DNA of 64,000 bases from Adineta steineri. Taxonomy: Eukaryota; Rotifera; Eurotatoria; Adinetida; Adinetidae. Below, piece by piece: positions 24,714-35,515 of the stretch. A program made the translations under genes and the position numbers. The notes beneath the pieces were generated by a model. It saw only the letters and a list, made by a program, of their open reading frames with translations. It was not told where the DNA came from and did not search any database. Each line of letters opens with the position of its first letter. Within the stretch, counting starts at the first letter, position 1. Location of the stretch: positions 116,616 through 180,615 of the forward strand of contig CAJNOI010000111.1 in the NCBI GenBank assembly GCA_905250115.1, written 5' to 3'.

Positions 24714-25400
24714 TTAAACTTTAAATCGAAATAATGTTTTCACAAAATTGTCTCTTAGATACCAGTCGTTGTGAACCAATTCTAATTCATTTATTGTTGT
24801 TTCACCAAAATCATAATCTTTGAAATTTTCAAGTATTTTTAAAAATTCTTCTTTTGCCGTAAAAGGTTTTCTAAATCGAACCACAGTAATATGAGCTGTT
24901 TGAAGAGAATATCGTTTATCTATACTTTGCTGAAGTGGAGAAGCTTTAAATACTGTTCTCATATCATTTCGAAGTTCATCGAGAACTTGCTGTTGTGGAA
25001 ATCCTTGAATCATAATACACGATGGTGATGCAGTTATACCCTTGAATTTGATTGTAATATTTTTTTGTGATGATAAACATTTTTGAATAAGATCAATATA
25101 ATCTTGAACGACAATCTGATTTAAATCAAATTCTTCATAACAAGCAATAATCGGCATTACAGTAATATGCATATCTGAAGATGGGTAATAATATTGTTCT
25201 GGTTCGATCGCTTGTAAATCAGCAAGAAATTTCAAAATTCGATGCCTTACTTGTTCATCAGGTCTAACCAAAAGTGTGATGCCAGATCTTTTATCTAATG
25301 ATGAATCTATTTGATCATCCATTTCATATTGATCTGATTTGATTTTTTGAATACTATCATTATAAAGTTTATTATAAATATTAATCAGTTCTATTGACAT
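24714..25400 (-). CDS. 2H phosphoesterase superfamily protein (LigT/AKAP18-like)
   Basis: One exon encodes 228 residues starting at the ATG at 25400. The two family-defining HxT motifs are present: His78 in MHITVMP and His170 in AHITVVRF, about 92 residues apart as expected for this two-lobed fold. Family members open 2',3'-cyclic phosphates or cleave 2'-5' linkages in RNA and related nucleotides. The first about 40 residues are polar and probably a flexible extension. The protein has no signal peptide or membrane helix, so it should act in cytosol or nucleus. The exact substrate cannot be told from sequence. Confidence 0.86.
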   Translation of the reverse strand: MSIELINIYNKLYNDSIQKIKSDQYEMDDQIDSSLDKRSGITLLVRPDEQVRHRILKFLADLQAIEPEQYYYPSSDMHITVMPIIACYEEFDLNQIVVQDYIDLIQKCLSSQKNITIKFKGITASPSCIMIQGFPQQQVLDELRNDMRTVFKASPLQQSIDKRYSLQTAHITVVRFRKPFTAKEEFLKILENFKDYDFGETTINELELVHNDWYLRDNFVKTLFRFKV

Positions 25401-26089
25401 TGATTTTCTGTTAATAATAAAAACGTGATTGAAAAATCGGCTTTAAACTTTGTTTAGAGTAAATCTCCCACAAATTATCAAATTCTGTAACGTCGTGGAT
25501 TCGATTCCTATATTCAATTTTTTTCCACTTACTTTTTTCTTGATATTGTACTCTACATGTGAAAAGAAACGATGAATAAGAATAAAAAGAATAATAACAA
25601 AGACAAGATATGTAAAGAACGCAAGAGAAAAAATATGAAAAAGCAAATTTTTTCTTGTGTTCTTTCTATAGGGTTTGTCTCTCATTGTCTGGCTTTTAAT
25701 AGCCTAGTATTTGTTCTATAATTACTCTTCTGTCTATGATATATGTGAAAGAACAGAGAAAGAAAAATTTTTTTCTTTATTGAAGTTATGTGGTAAGTTA
25801 CTCATCATTCCAAGTGCTTGTAATATAAACAGTACAGAATTTTTTTCTTTTCTCTTCACATGTTTTTTCTATTGCATAATTATTCGTTTCAGTTTCTTTC
25901 AAATTAGAAAAACAAAAAGGAAGTGATGAAAAAAAAACTCGGAAGAAGAACGAATATATGATGCTGATTGATAATTCTCACTATTACACATCCTATTTGA
26001 ATTCTGGATGATAACTATGTTTTGTTAGTCGATTAAATTTTATTTTCATTGAATAAAAAAGAAGAAAGTGTTCGTCTATTGATAAATGA
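25401..26089. other. Intergenic region, no gene seen
   Basis: Several short open frames of 60-80 codons exist on both strands here, but all are rich in Phe, Ile and Lys as expected of AT-rich noncoding DNA, and none has a motif. Confidence 0.5.
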
Positions 26090-26513
26090 TTATATAAGAA
26101 TTTCATGTCGCGTAGGTGTTGTTCTTGTTCCTGGCCATATACGGACAACTGTTCCAGGTGAAAACATCCGTATATTTGTATTCATAAAGCCGTTTGCTGC
26201 AGCAGTTACATCGAAAAGAACAACTTTTTGTTGATTCAAAGCTGTACGAAAATTGGCTCGAGCATATACTCGTTGGTCAGGTTTGGTCAATTCTACATGA
26301 TTAACATGAAGTCCAGGGTAATGTAGAGTTAACCATGCAGTAATTTTTTTCAAAGCAATCTCAGGATCTCGCTCGTTTATTGTAACTGCTCTTGGACGTC
26401 TCGCTTCATCCACCAAGATTTGTTGATAATTCCAATTATAAAATGAACTAGAATAATAAAAACAAATTTATTTGATCGAATAAATTTTGAAAAAAAACAT
26501 ACTTGAATGTCAT
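26090..26513 (-). CDS. Small two-exon protein of unknown function
   Basis: The open frame lacks an ATG by itself, but a short first exon (26503-26513, ATGACATTCAA) followed by GTATGT joins in frame to 26447-26090 through a 55-bp intron ending in CTAG. The product is 122 residues with no membrane segment. The composition is balanced (AITAWLTLHYPGLHVNHVEL, VVLFDVTAAANGFMNTNIRM) and unlike random AT-rich translation, which supports a real protein. I do not recognise the family. The C-terminus is basic (RIWPGTRTTPTRHE). It lies about 700 bp upstream of the 2H phosphoesterase on the same strand, with no sign of joint regulation. Confidence 0.6.
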
Positions 26514-28044
26514 TAATAAAAACGATGAAATAAAATAAGAAGGAAACTAATATATTTCGTTATTCTTTATATATTTGAAAAAGAGGTAACTTATAAAATT
26601 TCCAATTGACGATGAAATCAAATGTAAGACTATTCACTTGACTGATTTTTATATATCACTAATAAAATGAAAAAAAAAGAGGAAGAGAGTAATGACTTTA
26701 GGTGAAAACAACATGATAAAAATGACTCAAATGACAGAAATGACAAAAAAATAGTTTGTAATTAGTTTTCTATAATAAACTAAATATAATATAAGAATAT
26801 TTCTGAACAATGATTTACTTGTTTGTTCGAGAAATCTCATAGTACCGAATGCATTACACATATATATCAACTATTCTTTTTTTTTGTATAAATAAATATC
26901 AATTATTGATAGTCTCTTGCGAAATAAATTTTGTGCAGAAAAGGTGAGTTTAATTTTGTTTTCTCATTTGTCGACTATCTTCGAATAGTGGAAATTCTTT
27001 AAATATAAGTCACAAGTAAAACACATTGTAATAATTTTCTATATTAGAAAATGTTGTGCGTATATAATTATGTTTTTTATGTAATAGTTATGATTCACTT
27101 TTGTTCTAAAAACACACCATTTTTGATCCATTAATGCTTTTTTCAAACATACTTTCAACAAATATCTCGTTAAAAAGAATAATAATATTATATTTATTTA
27201 ATGAAAAGACATCAAAATCTTCAATTAGCTGTATCAAATGTAATGTTTAATACATTTGAAAGTTTATTGGTAAAAATAATAAATGCACGATTAGTTAACA
27301 GCCACAAAGTCAATCAAAAAGCGCAATGCAAGTGCGCATAGTCAAAGAATAAATGCGTAATAGCAAGGATAATGAGTCAGTACACGAAAAATATTAACAT
27401 ATGAAGCATGATTATGAAACGTATTATTTTTTTTGATGTGTAGAAAGAGAAAAGATATAAGAATATCATGCGTCTAACAATGAGTATTTGACGTCAAACA
27501 TATAAGATGCATCCTATCAGAATAGTATATGTATAGAAAAAAAAAGAATGTACGCAATATCTGTTTTATTTTATTATTATTTTGTCTCTTCTATTATCGA
27601 TAATTATACATGTAAATATACGAAAAACTATTGTTGTATATTCAGTATATGAAACGAATATCAACAAGTAAGTACGATGAGAAATTTACACTCGACAGCA
27701 GAATGTAATAATATTCGTTACTACTTACTTTATATATGATCAATATTTTGTCATTTATTTTTATTTACTTAAATATATTTTAATTAGAAATTCGAAATAT
27801 ACAACAATAGTTATAAGAGATTTATATACTAAAGAAGTAAATAAATTACGCCGAGATTTATCATTGTCTGCTGAATTAGAAGACATATATTCAAAATATA
27901 CTCCGATGTATAAATGTAAAAAAAAAAAAGAGGTAAGGTATTCTTTGTATCTATGTACTAATATAGACCTTAGTAAATTGTTTTGTGCAGTTAAACTTCA
28001 ATCAGTCTACTTTTAGATTCCAACTGAAAAAAATCTGTTTTTTC
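26514..28044. other. Intergenic region with a possible orphan exon
   Basis: The stretch is mostly low-complexity AT-rich DNA. A 140-bp open segment at about 27793-27933, with an acceptor-like ATTAG before it and GTAAGG after it, could be an exon, but no start codon or partner exon could be connected, so it is not called as a gene. Confidence 0.4.
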
Positions 28045-29220
28045 ATGGATATGGCGAATTCGAATAGTATTCTTTTACCTGATTTAATCAGTACTTGTCC
28101 ATTCAAGCTTGAATGCAATCCAGCATATGAATTAGTATCAGATGCAAGAGAAGCTTGGCTTAACTCTCATGGTATTCCGTACAAAGAATCGATACACAAA
28201 CATAATCTCTTGTCAGCATTATCTATTCCACATTGTAGTCAAGCTAGATTGCGGAAGCGTGTGATATATGGACATTACTTTTCTTGACCGACGATATTCT
28301 AGATAGTGCTCCTGTTTCAAACGATGTTGATCCGGAAAAAATATTCGAACAAAACTAATTCATGCGTTTAATTACTGGCTCAAAACACCTGAAGAAAATT
28401 TTTTTTATTATCGATGATATTATCAATAAACTTCACAATACAAGTTTACTACTTGATGATATTGAAGATGAATCTTTAATGAGAGGAGGTGTAGAAGCTG
28501 CTCATACGATTTATGGAATTCCTTTAACAATCAAACACAGCAGAACTTGTTTGTTTTCTTACTATGCAAGCAATATTTAAATTTGATCATCATCATGTAG
28601 GATCTATTCTAGTTGGTAAGTCGTTTGAGTTTCATTCTAAATGATATAGTGAGTTGTTTTTATAAATCACTTGGTTGAATTGCACAAAAGTCAAGGTCTT
28701 GATCATTGGTAGCGATATAATTATGTGTCCGTTAGAAGACGAGTATTGTCAAATGATTACTGGAAGATGTGGTAGACTCTTTCATTTGGCTATAGAATTT
28801 TTACGAGTTTTTTTACCAATGGAATCTAACATCAAGAAAAATGAATTGATTGATGATTTATGTCAAGCTCTCGCATTGTTCTTTCAAATTCGAGATGATT
28901 ATTGTAATTTAATTTCGGAAAAATATACACAAAACGAGTCGTACTGTGATGACATAACTGAAGGCAAATTCCCATTTCCAATCATTCATGCTCTTAACAC
29001 TCATCCACATGATACTCGACTGAGTGACGTTCTCAAACAAGAAGCTATTAAATTATTACATCAATTTGATTCAATCGAATATACACGAAATACATGTCTC
29101 ACACTAGTCAATAAATTTAATGAACTTATAGATAAACGAGAGGACAATCTTTATCTGAAGATGATTATTAATCAACTAGCTGCTATTTTTCAAGTCCATG
29201 CAGAAAATAAAGTGGAATAA
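28045..29220 (+). pseudogene. Broken terpene cyclase / GGPP synthase chimera
   Basis: The 5' part (28045-28320) matches the N-terminus of class I terpene synthases of fungal type: LPDLISTCPFKLECNPAYEL, EAWLNSHGI, then in a shifted frame CDIWTLLFLTDDILD, whose DDxxD lies at 28290-28304. Shortly after, the sequence switches to a geranylgeranyl diphosphate synthase: [38 protein letters not shown] (first DDxxD at 28455-28469), [12 protein letters not shown], then FFQIRDDYCNL and EGKFPFPIIHAL to a stop at 29220. At least four single-base frame breaks occur (near 28255, 28335, 28400 and 28535), with another near 28710. An intron-like gap is seen near 28616-28675. Most of the cyclase domain after its DDxxD is missing. 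Neighbouring long genes are intact, so assembly error is a less likely cause than decay. Confidence 0.72.
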
Positions 29221-29952
29221 CTTGAAAAATTCTTCAATAAAATTTTTTAATGCTTTTTCTTTCCTTAGTTATACATTAGTATTTTACTAGTTCGATTTTT
29301 TTTGAACTGAATAAAACAAGATAAAAGCTTATACATTTGATTTTATAAGTCGAATAGAATATTGAATAATATATCTTTTTAAACAAAACTCAATCTTTTA
29401 TTATCAAGCTACATCTGAAACTTCCATCTGATTTGATATACTGTCGAAGTTAAGATATGATTGTTTTTGGTATTAGTGTTCTTTCTTATTTATTCTAATT
29501 TTCATTATGAAATTCATGTTATTTATTTTACGTTTTAGTATTATTATTCGCATCATTTTTCTAAATATTTATTTTACTTGAATTATCTGTAATTTATTCT
29601 TTGATATTTCAAAACGTTTCCTTAATTCTCTTTATATATTTGTTTTTTGATCTATTTCTAAAATAAAACACAAATATATAAATTGAAAGGTGTAAATCTG
29701 AATGTATCTTATTTATCTCACCCACCCGCACACCCACCCACATTCATTACTCACACCCAACTATTCGCCGAAGAAGTTTTTGTTATCGAAAGAAAAAATT
29801 TCTTAATTAACGCATAGAATCAGCAAAGAGAAAAAAACTTATTTGGCTTATACGAACACAGAAAAAATTCCTTATGTAAACAAATAGTTCGTTTTTTAAC
29901 TGTGGACAAAAAATGAAAAAAAATCATTTCATTCGTTTTTTTACAACGATTA
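29221..29952. other. Intergenic region upstream of the protease gene
   Basis: No gene is seen. An AATAAA signal occurs at about 29238, soon after the pseudogene's stop. A C-rich telomere-like run (29719-29758) lies 195 bp before the protease start codon. Confidence 0.5.
29719..29758. repeat. C-rich telomere-like run
   Basis: CACCCACCCGCACACCCACC followed by CACATTCATTACTCACACCC is a degenerate array of the CCCACA unit. Unlike most others here it lacks an opposing G-rich half. Confidence 0.55.
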
Positions 29953-31288
29953 ATGCTCTTCTTACCAGTTCTGCTAGTGATTGTTGCCACAGCAAAAGTA
30001 GCTTGTGAGCATGAATACGCATGCAACATACGAGCATCGTGTGGTTGTTCGACCAGATTGACAATACTTGCAAAGATTGTTGGTGGAGAATCTGCCCAAC
30101 CGCGTTCATGGTCTTGGATTGTATCTCTATTCGATCATCCAACTAACAAATACTTTTGTGCTGCATCGATCATATCCAATGTTTGGCTGTTAACAGCAGC
30201 ACATTGTTTTATTCGACGAGATCACTCTGATATTATCGTCCATGCAGGATCCAGTCAACTCAATGATAGTACTCAACATCGACATATCGCAAAAATTATT
30301 GTACATCCAGAATTCAACCAACACACTTTTGTCGCTGATATAGCTCTTATTCAACTTACATCACCATTAGACATGACCGATCTATCCATAGCTAAAATAT
30401 GTTTGCCTGCTATAAGAGGTAAAGACATTGATAACTAGTATCTTATTTGACTAATAGAAGGATAAGTCACCTACAGATTGTTCATACCGGTCGTTACGAT
30501 CTGAGAATTTATTCAATTTCATTCTATAAAAATTCTTTTCCCACAAAGATGTTTCTCATGCAAAATACTATAATCGAAACTTTTAACTCTGTTTTTATTC
30601 CTAGATACAATACCAGACGAAAACGAACCAACAATCGATATGAATGAATATCCACCAGTGAACTCGGCAGTAAGTGCACAATTTCTAATTGTCTAATCCA
30701 TTGCTTAACAATATCCGTAATTGAGGTTGTCGCAGTCGGTTGGGGAAAACTGGATCAGAATGATCGTTTACCGTCTAGAGAACTTCAACAAGTCACATTG
30801 AAAGCAATTCCATATGAAAGTAAAACATGCGAAGACATGATCTTTGATCGATCCGTACAATTCTGTGCTGGTGATGAGATGGGAGGAAAAGGTACAAGCA
30901 TTCAATAAGAAAACTCTTACAGAGAATATCGAATCTTTTCGCTTTAGACACTTGTCAGGGTGATTCAGGTGGTCCGTTGATGAGATTTACATCAGAAAGA
31001 CAATGGATTTTGGCCGGTATCACCTCCTACGGGAAACTATGTGGACTTCCCGAATATTCAGGTGTCTATACGCGCGTTACATTCTATATGGATTGGATTA
31101 ATGCGATAACCAACGGATTAGTTCGCCGCATTGATTTCTCTATAGAAGCTTCGGAAGTTATTAGCAGAGACGATCAGGATCTCTTCGATGACTCTCTTTT
31201 TAATATGTGTCCATCTTTCAATCGTCTGCATTTACTTTACATGATTATATCTTTAGGTTTACAGTTGTATTTTTCTCAATCTATATAA
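29953..31288 (+). CDS. Trypsin-like serine protease (S1A), secreted or anchored
   Basis: Four exons (29953-30418, 30605-30669, 30726-30891, 30948-31288) join in frame to 345 residues. The N-terminus is a signal peptide ([17 protein letters not shown]). After a Cys-containing propeptide the activation site reads KIVGGE, followed by the catalytic triad: His84 in LTAAHC, Asp129 in ADIALIQL and Ser239 in [11 protein letters not shown]. Asp233, six residues before the serine, predicts cleavage after Lys or Arg. The C-terminus is hydrophobic ([14 protein letters not shown]), suggesting a membrane helix or a GPI-anchor signal. Introns are GT-AG and the second exon encodes only a variable surface loop. 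Digestion or processing of extracellular proteins is the likely role; no inhibitor or substrate is indicated. Confidence 0.9.
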
Positions 31289-31449
31289 CAATTTCATGTT
31301 TTCCAAAGTCTCCATTTCCTCATTTATTAGATTTTTAAGGACATGCCTCTGATCATTCTATTACATTGTATCATTGTAAAATTTCGAGACATTAAACAAG
31401 GTACATGTGGACTTCATTATTTCGTTGTTACTACTAGGGGAGAAGTCCA

Positions 31450-31578
31450 GGGTGTGGGTGTGGGTGTGGGTGTGGTGTGGGTGTGGGTGTGGGTGTNNNN
31501 NNNNNNGTGTGGGTGTGGGTGTGGTGTGGGTGTGGGTGTGGGTGTGGGTGTGGGTGTGGTGTGGGTGGGTGGGTGTGG
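31450..31578 (+). repeat. TGTGGG telomere-like tract with a 10-N gap
   Basis: About 120 bp of GGGTGT units, with occasional GGTGT and GGGTGG variants, are interrupted by ten N at 31497-31506, so true length is unknown. The G-rich strand is the plus strand, the orientation of a right-hand chromosome end. A degenerate C-rich counterpart, CACACCTACATCC, follows at about 31611. Confidence 0.85.
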
Positions 31579-32042
31579 ATGTTAATTACAAATAAATGTA
31601 ATACCTGCAGTCACACCTACATCCTTAATATCAACACAATAGATCAAGTCAAATAAATTAACAAATTTATTTATTTTAGAAATAGTTTTATTTACACAAT
31701 ATATTAATTCGATCTATTGCATTTTATCTTATGATTCATTTTATTTATTCATATACACACCATTTAAATACGAAAATACTTTTACACTTTACTTTAATAT
31801 CTTCTTAGATTATCTCATCTTCAACAGAATCTAAAACTTACTTCTATATGCATCTCAATCGAATCACAAAATTTTATTTTATTATTTTAAAAAATTAAAT
31901 CGAAACGGATATTTATCAACAGATCAAATTTTATTTAATTATTAAAAAAAAATCATTTCGAATATTTACATTTATTTAGTTTTCAATCAAAATATTTTTA
32001 CAAAACTTTTTATTATTCATTTTATCATCAGCATCAACAAAT

Positions 32043-32141
32043 TTAATTCAGATCTATTTCAAATTTTTGTATTCGATCATTCCAATAATCGACAACATAA
32101 AGATTACCTTGAACATCAAATGATAAACCTGTGGGACCATA
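32043..32141 (-). pseudogene. NHL-repeat gene remnant
   Basis: On the minus strand 32 codons read YGPTGLSFDVQGNLYVVDYW, then NDRIQKF and a stop. This is one complete NHL beta-propeller blade, which normally occurs in series. No upstream blade is found before the sequence turns into low-complexity DNA, so this is a leftover 3' end. Confidence 0.65.
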
Positions 32142-32563
32142 ATATATTTATTGTATTTCTTAACAAAAAAAATATTTGTTAGTTATTCACTTGATTGATT
32201 TTTTAAAGAGGGAAGGACAGATTTTTTTCTTATGGAATAAATTACGAGTAAATATTTCGGTATACTCAAACGATTATTAATTCCATAGCTTCCTACACAA
32301 TATACATTAATAATCAGAATAAAACCTATGCAAAAAAGGAATAAACAAAGTAATATTTTCATATGAATTAGAAAAATCTAATGTGTTTATTTTTCTTTCT
32401 ATAAAAAATTTTATGAAAATAAAAATAAATATACTGAAAAAAACATCATTTTTCTTAATATTTTCTATATAAATATACTTCTCATTTCAATTTATTTGTT
32501 TTTAATTAAATATTATTATCAATTCTCGATAATTATTTATTACAAAGTTGATCTACTAAAATA

Positions 32564-32610
32564 GGATGTGGGTGTGGGTAAGATAAGTAATATACACCTA
32601 CACCCACTCC
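32564..32610. repeat. Telomere-like inverted element
   Basis: AGGATGTGGGTGTGGGT and ACACCTACACCCACTCCT are inverted copies separated by about 13 bp. This is one of the clearest examples of the G-run/spacer/C-run pattern. Confidence 0.75.
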
Positions 32611-32927
32611 TTATAACGTATGAAACAGTTACATTTATTGGTGACAATGAAACCTTATAAACAGTGTCTACTACAAGAAATATTTCAAAAATACTCTTCT
32701 TAGCGATGTGATGTGTGATTGTGCAATTACATGTTATTGCACAATCGTCATGCAATTCTCGTGCTATAGAAAACTATATAAACTGCTGTTTTACTTCACA
32801 AATGATATACAACTTATATTAAAAATATAGTATTTATTAGTATAGTCTGGAAATATTAAGTCATATCAACCTTTTACAACCGTTCTTTTTAAGGTTCTAC
32901 ATATTATAATTCATTCATAATCAGATA

Positions 32928-33878
32928 ATGGTAGCTGTTACTCGTGCTGCGTTAGCTCGTCAACTGCAATCAACAAAGACAACTCGTGCTGTTGTATCAC
33001 GAGTTGTAAGAAAAAAGTCTACTAAACAAAAGAAAAGAATAGTTAAACAACGTGCAACAAAAACATCTACCACTTCAGCACCATTGCAACCATTTAATGA
33101 CGTCGCAGGCAAAAGTAATATTACTAATGCCATTGGATATGATCGTTTCGGGAATGCAACAGGAAGAGAATATGATTTGGGTCGAGATGGAGCATTTATG
33201 GGGTTTAATGTTTTGATTGCACAATTCTATTGGGATTCTCAATTTAATGACACAGCAATACAAGTACCGATAGATGAGTTAAAAAAGAAAGGTTTTCAAG
33301 TGAAACATATTAAAACGGAGGATGAATGTATAACAGAACTTGCCTCAAATCGTTATCAAATCACATGGATTATTAGTGGTATTAGGCCAATTCAAAATCC
33401 AAAATTTATTCCATCTTTAACAGCTTTTCATTCGGCTGGTGGTGCTATTTTTTTATTTGCTGATAATACACCAGGCGTATATCATGCATCTGAATTTCTT
33501 AAAACAAAATTTGGTATTACTGTCGATGGAAATTATTATGGCGGACAAACAATGACATACAAAGAAGATGGTCATCGGGGAAAAGGAAATTTCGGTCAAC
33601 ATGAAATTTTTACTGGTATCACAAGTTTATTCGAGGGTATCACTATATCTCATCCAGTATATTCAACAACAGTAAGTCGCGAGATATTCATTCCAATAGC
33701 AACTGCTAGTGATGGTAATACTAGTATTGCAACGTATGATCCACCTTCGACATCAACAGAAGGACGATTATGTTTAGATTGTGGCTTTACAAAATTGTAT
33801 GTTAATTGGGATTCAGCAGGTACAGCTCGGTACATTGTTAACGCCAGTTGTTGGCTTTTAGGAATTGGAAAACATTAG
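32928..33878 (+). CDS. Conserved-looking protein with basic tail, possible GATase-like fold
   Basis: One exon encodes 316 residues. The first about 50 residues are strongly basic (KKSTKQKKRIVKQRATK) and may direct the protein to the nucleus or bind nucleic acid. The rest looks globular: NVLIAQFYWDSQFN, ELKKKGFQVKHIKTEDEC, then YQITWIISGIRPI and AGGAIFLFADNTPGVY. Alternating strand-helix pattern and the order of hydrophobic strands recall class I glutamine amidotransferase or ThuA-type folds, but a nucleophilic Cys in the expected turn is not visible. This is a fold-level guess only. Good composition and a full-length frame support a real gene. No membrane helix is present. Confidence 0.65.
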   Translation: MVAVTRAALARQLQSTKTTRAVVSRVVRKKSTKQKKRIVKQRATKTSTTSAPLQPFNDVAGKSNITNAIGYDRFGNATGREYDLGRDGAFMGFNVLIAQFYWDSQFNDTAIQVPIDELKKKGFQVKHIKTEDECITELASNRYQITWIISGIRPIQNPKFIPSLTAFHSAGGAIFLFADNTPGVYHASEFLKTKFGITVDGNYYGGQTMTYKEDGHRGKGNFGQHEIFTGITSLFEGITISHPVYSTTVSREIFIPIATASDGNTSIATYDPPSTSTEGRLCLDCGFTKLYVNWDSAGTARYIVNASCWLLGIGKH

Positions 33879-34527
33879 AAATAGAAGAAAAAGAGATAAT
33901 AAAATATAGATATTTTTTTTTCATAAACATTTGTTTGAATAAAAGAGAATTATCAGGGTTAATATCTTTGATAAAAAATACTTGAAATGTTTCTTAGGGT
34001 GTAGGTATAGGAATATCTGCAATAGAACACATCTATTCTCGAATAACACAATATTGTCTCATGAATATAATTAAACAGAAAAAAATCATGAAGCTAACAT
34101 ATCTCAGTACAATGGATAACAATTATGTGTTCTTCTTGAATACGTAGCATAGAATATTTATATATTTTCTTGTCTTTTCAATTAACTCGATCAGAAAAAG
34201 AGAGATAGACGACACGGCACTTATAAAACTATGCTTTTGTTTTTGTAACCCAGTTATCAGAAACGCTAATATTCGCGACGAGAAGAAGTTCTATCGTTTA
34301 GTCTATGATAACTAAAAGTGTTTTCTGATTCTCATGTGCTTAATCTATGGCATTTATAAACAAGAAAGAGAACTGATGACATCCATTCCTTACTGATTCG
34401 AGTACGTATCTGTTTTATATAATAGAACAAAAATAAAACGTCATATCACACGCATATCATCTCGTTCTATAAGTACAGAAAAGAAAATTATATCGCATAT
34501 CATATCAAGAATAATATTGAATTAACA
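33879..34527. other. Intergenic region
   Basis: No gene is seen. A degenerate telomere-like run GGGTGTAGGTATAGG occurs near 33999. The rest should include the promoter of the rhomboid gene, with no recognisable element. Confidence 0.5.
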
Positions 34528-35515
34528 ATGGAACAATCAGTCTCAATAGAAGAAGCAAAACCAACGGTAACCAAAAGAAATAATATTTGTTCATGGCTTC
34601 AACGTATTGTTAATATTGATGATGTACCAAATCAAATACATTATTATGCTGGATTTATCATTGGTACAAGTGCTTTACAGATATTTATTCATCTCTTAAC
34701 ATATATCAACATTTTTTGGAATGGTCGACCTTTTCGGTTTACTTTATCTTATCTTTTTATATTTTTTGTTCCATGTATGCGACCAACCAGTGATGTTAGT
34801 TGTGGTTCATTGATAAGAAATACAACATGCGATTATGATAATAGACTCAAACATATATGTTTCTCTTTCATGTATCCACATCAACTATGGAGATTTTTTT
34901 CTGGTGCTCTGTTTCATATGGTTTGGTATCATCTACTAACTAATATTTCTAAACAACTCCTTTATGGAATTCTACTAGAACGTAAATATGGTTCAGTTCG
35001 TGTGGCTATTTTATACTGGCTTTCAAATATCAGTGCTAGTTTAAGTTTCATGCTAAAAAATGGAAAAAGAGGTATGTAAATCAGAACTTCTTTGTGTGTT
35101 TTTAATAAGTTTGTTTTTCTTTTTAGCTGGTATGGGCGCTTCTGGTTCTATTTATGGTCTAATGATATTCTTCGTTATGGATCGACTTGTTGCTATACAA
35201 GAAAAGACCGAACGTCGTTTGTTCGTACTATTGCAAATATTCTTACTGGTGATACTTCCAAATGCCCCAACTATGATTATAATAAGTATTTTGAAGTTTC
35301 CAGTCGGGCATTCAGCTCATTTTGGTGGTGGTTTAGTAGGTTTTTTACTTGGTGTTGGTATATTAGGTTGTCATTTGCCTTGGATTAATCATCAGTGTCG
35401 CTATGGAATAATACATAAATACATAGCATTTTCTTTACTCTTTATTTATTTTCTTACAACTTTAACTATCTTTTTCGTAAATGACGCTCCTAATGTCTCC
35501 TACATTTTAATCTAG
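34528..35515 (+). CDS. Rhomboid family intramembrane serine protease
   Basis: Two exons (34528-35071 and 35127-35515) join in frame to 310 residues across a 55-bp intron. The catalytic serine motif GASG (Ser187) lies at the start of a membrane helix, just after the splice junction. The catalytic histidine is His246 in GHSAHFGGGLVGFLLG. The loop segment FSGALFHMVWYHLLTN carries the conserved His and Asn before the core helices. About six or seven hydrophobic segments are visible. Such enzymes cut transmembrane substrates within the bilayer. A Cys-containing lumenal segment between helices 1 and 2 (residues 85-115) resembles the usual L1 loop. Without splicing, the first exon runs into a stop after KRGM. 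Confidence 0.88.

Larger units (their letters stand above)
31289..32927. other. Intergenic region with telomere-like tracts and an NHL remnant
   Basis: Apart from the tracts at 31450-31578 and 32564-32610 and the NHL fragment at 32043-32141, this is AT-rich sequence without support for a gene. Open frames running through the GGGTGT tract translate to Gly-Val-Cys-Trp repeats and are artefacts. Confidence 0.55.

Noticed and set aside
27529-27934. Possible two-exon gene with an N-terminal hydrophobic segment upstream of the terpene pseudogene
   Set aside because: On checking codon phase the upstream exon has an in-frame stop before any ATG, so the join fails. Only a possible orphan exon at 27793-27933 is noted.
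31343-31595. Open frames of Gly-Val-Cys-Trp repeats across the TGTGGG tract
   Set aside because: They are translations of the telomere-like repeat and cross an N gap; not genes. The same applies to the minus-strand frame at 44483-44683.
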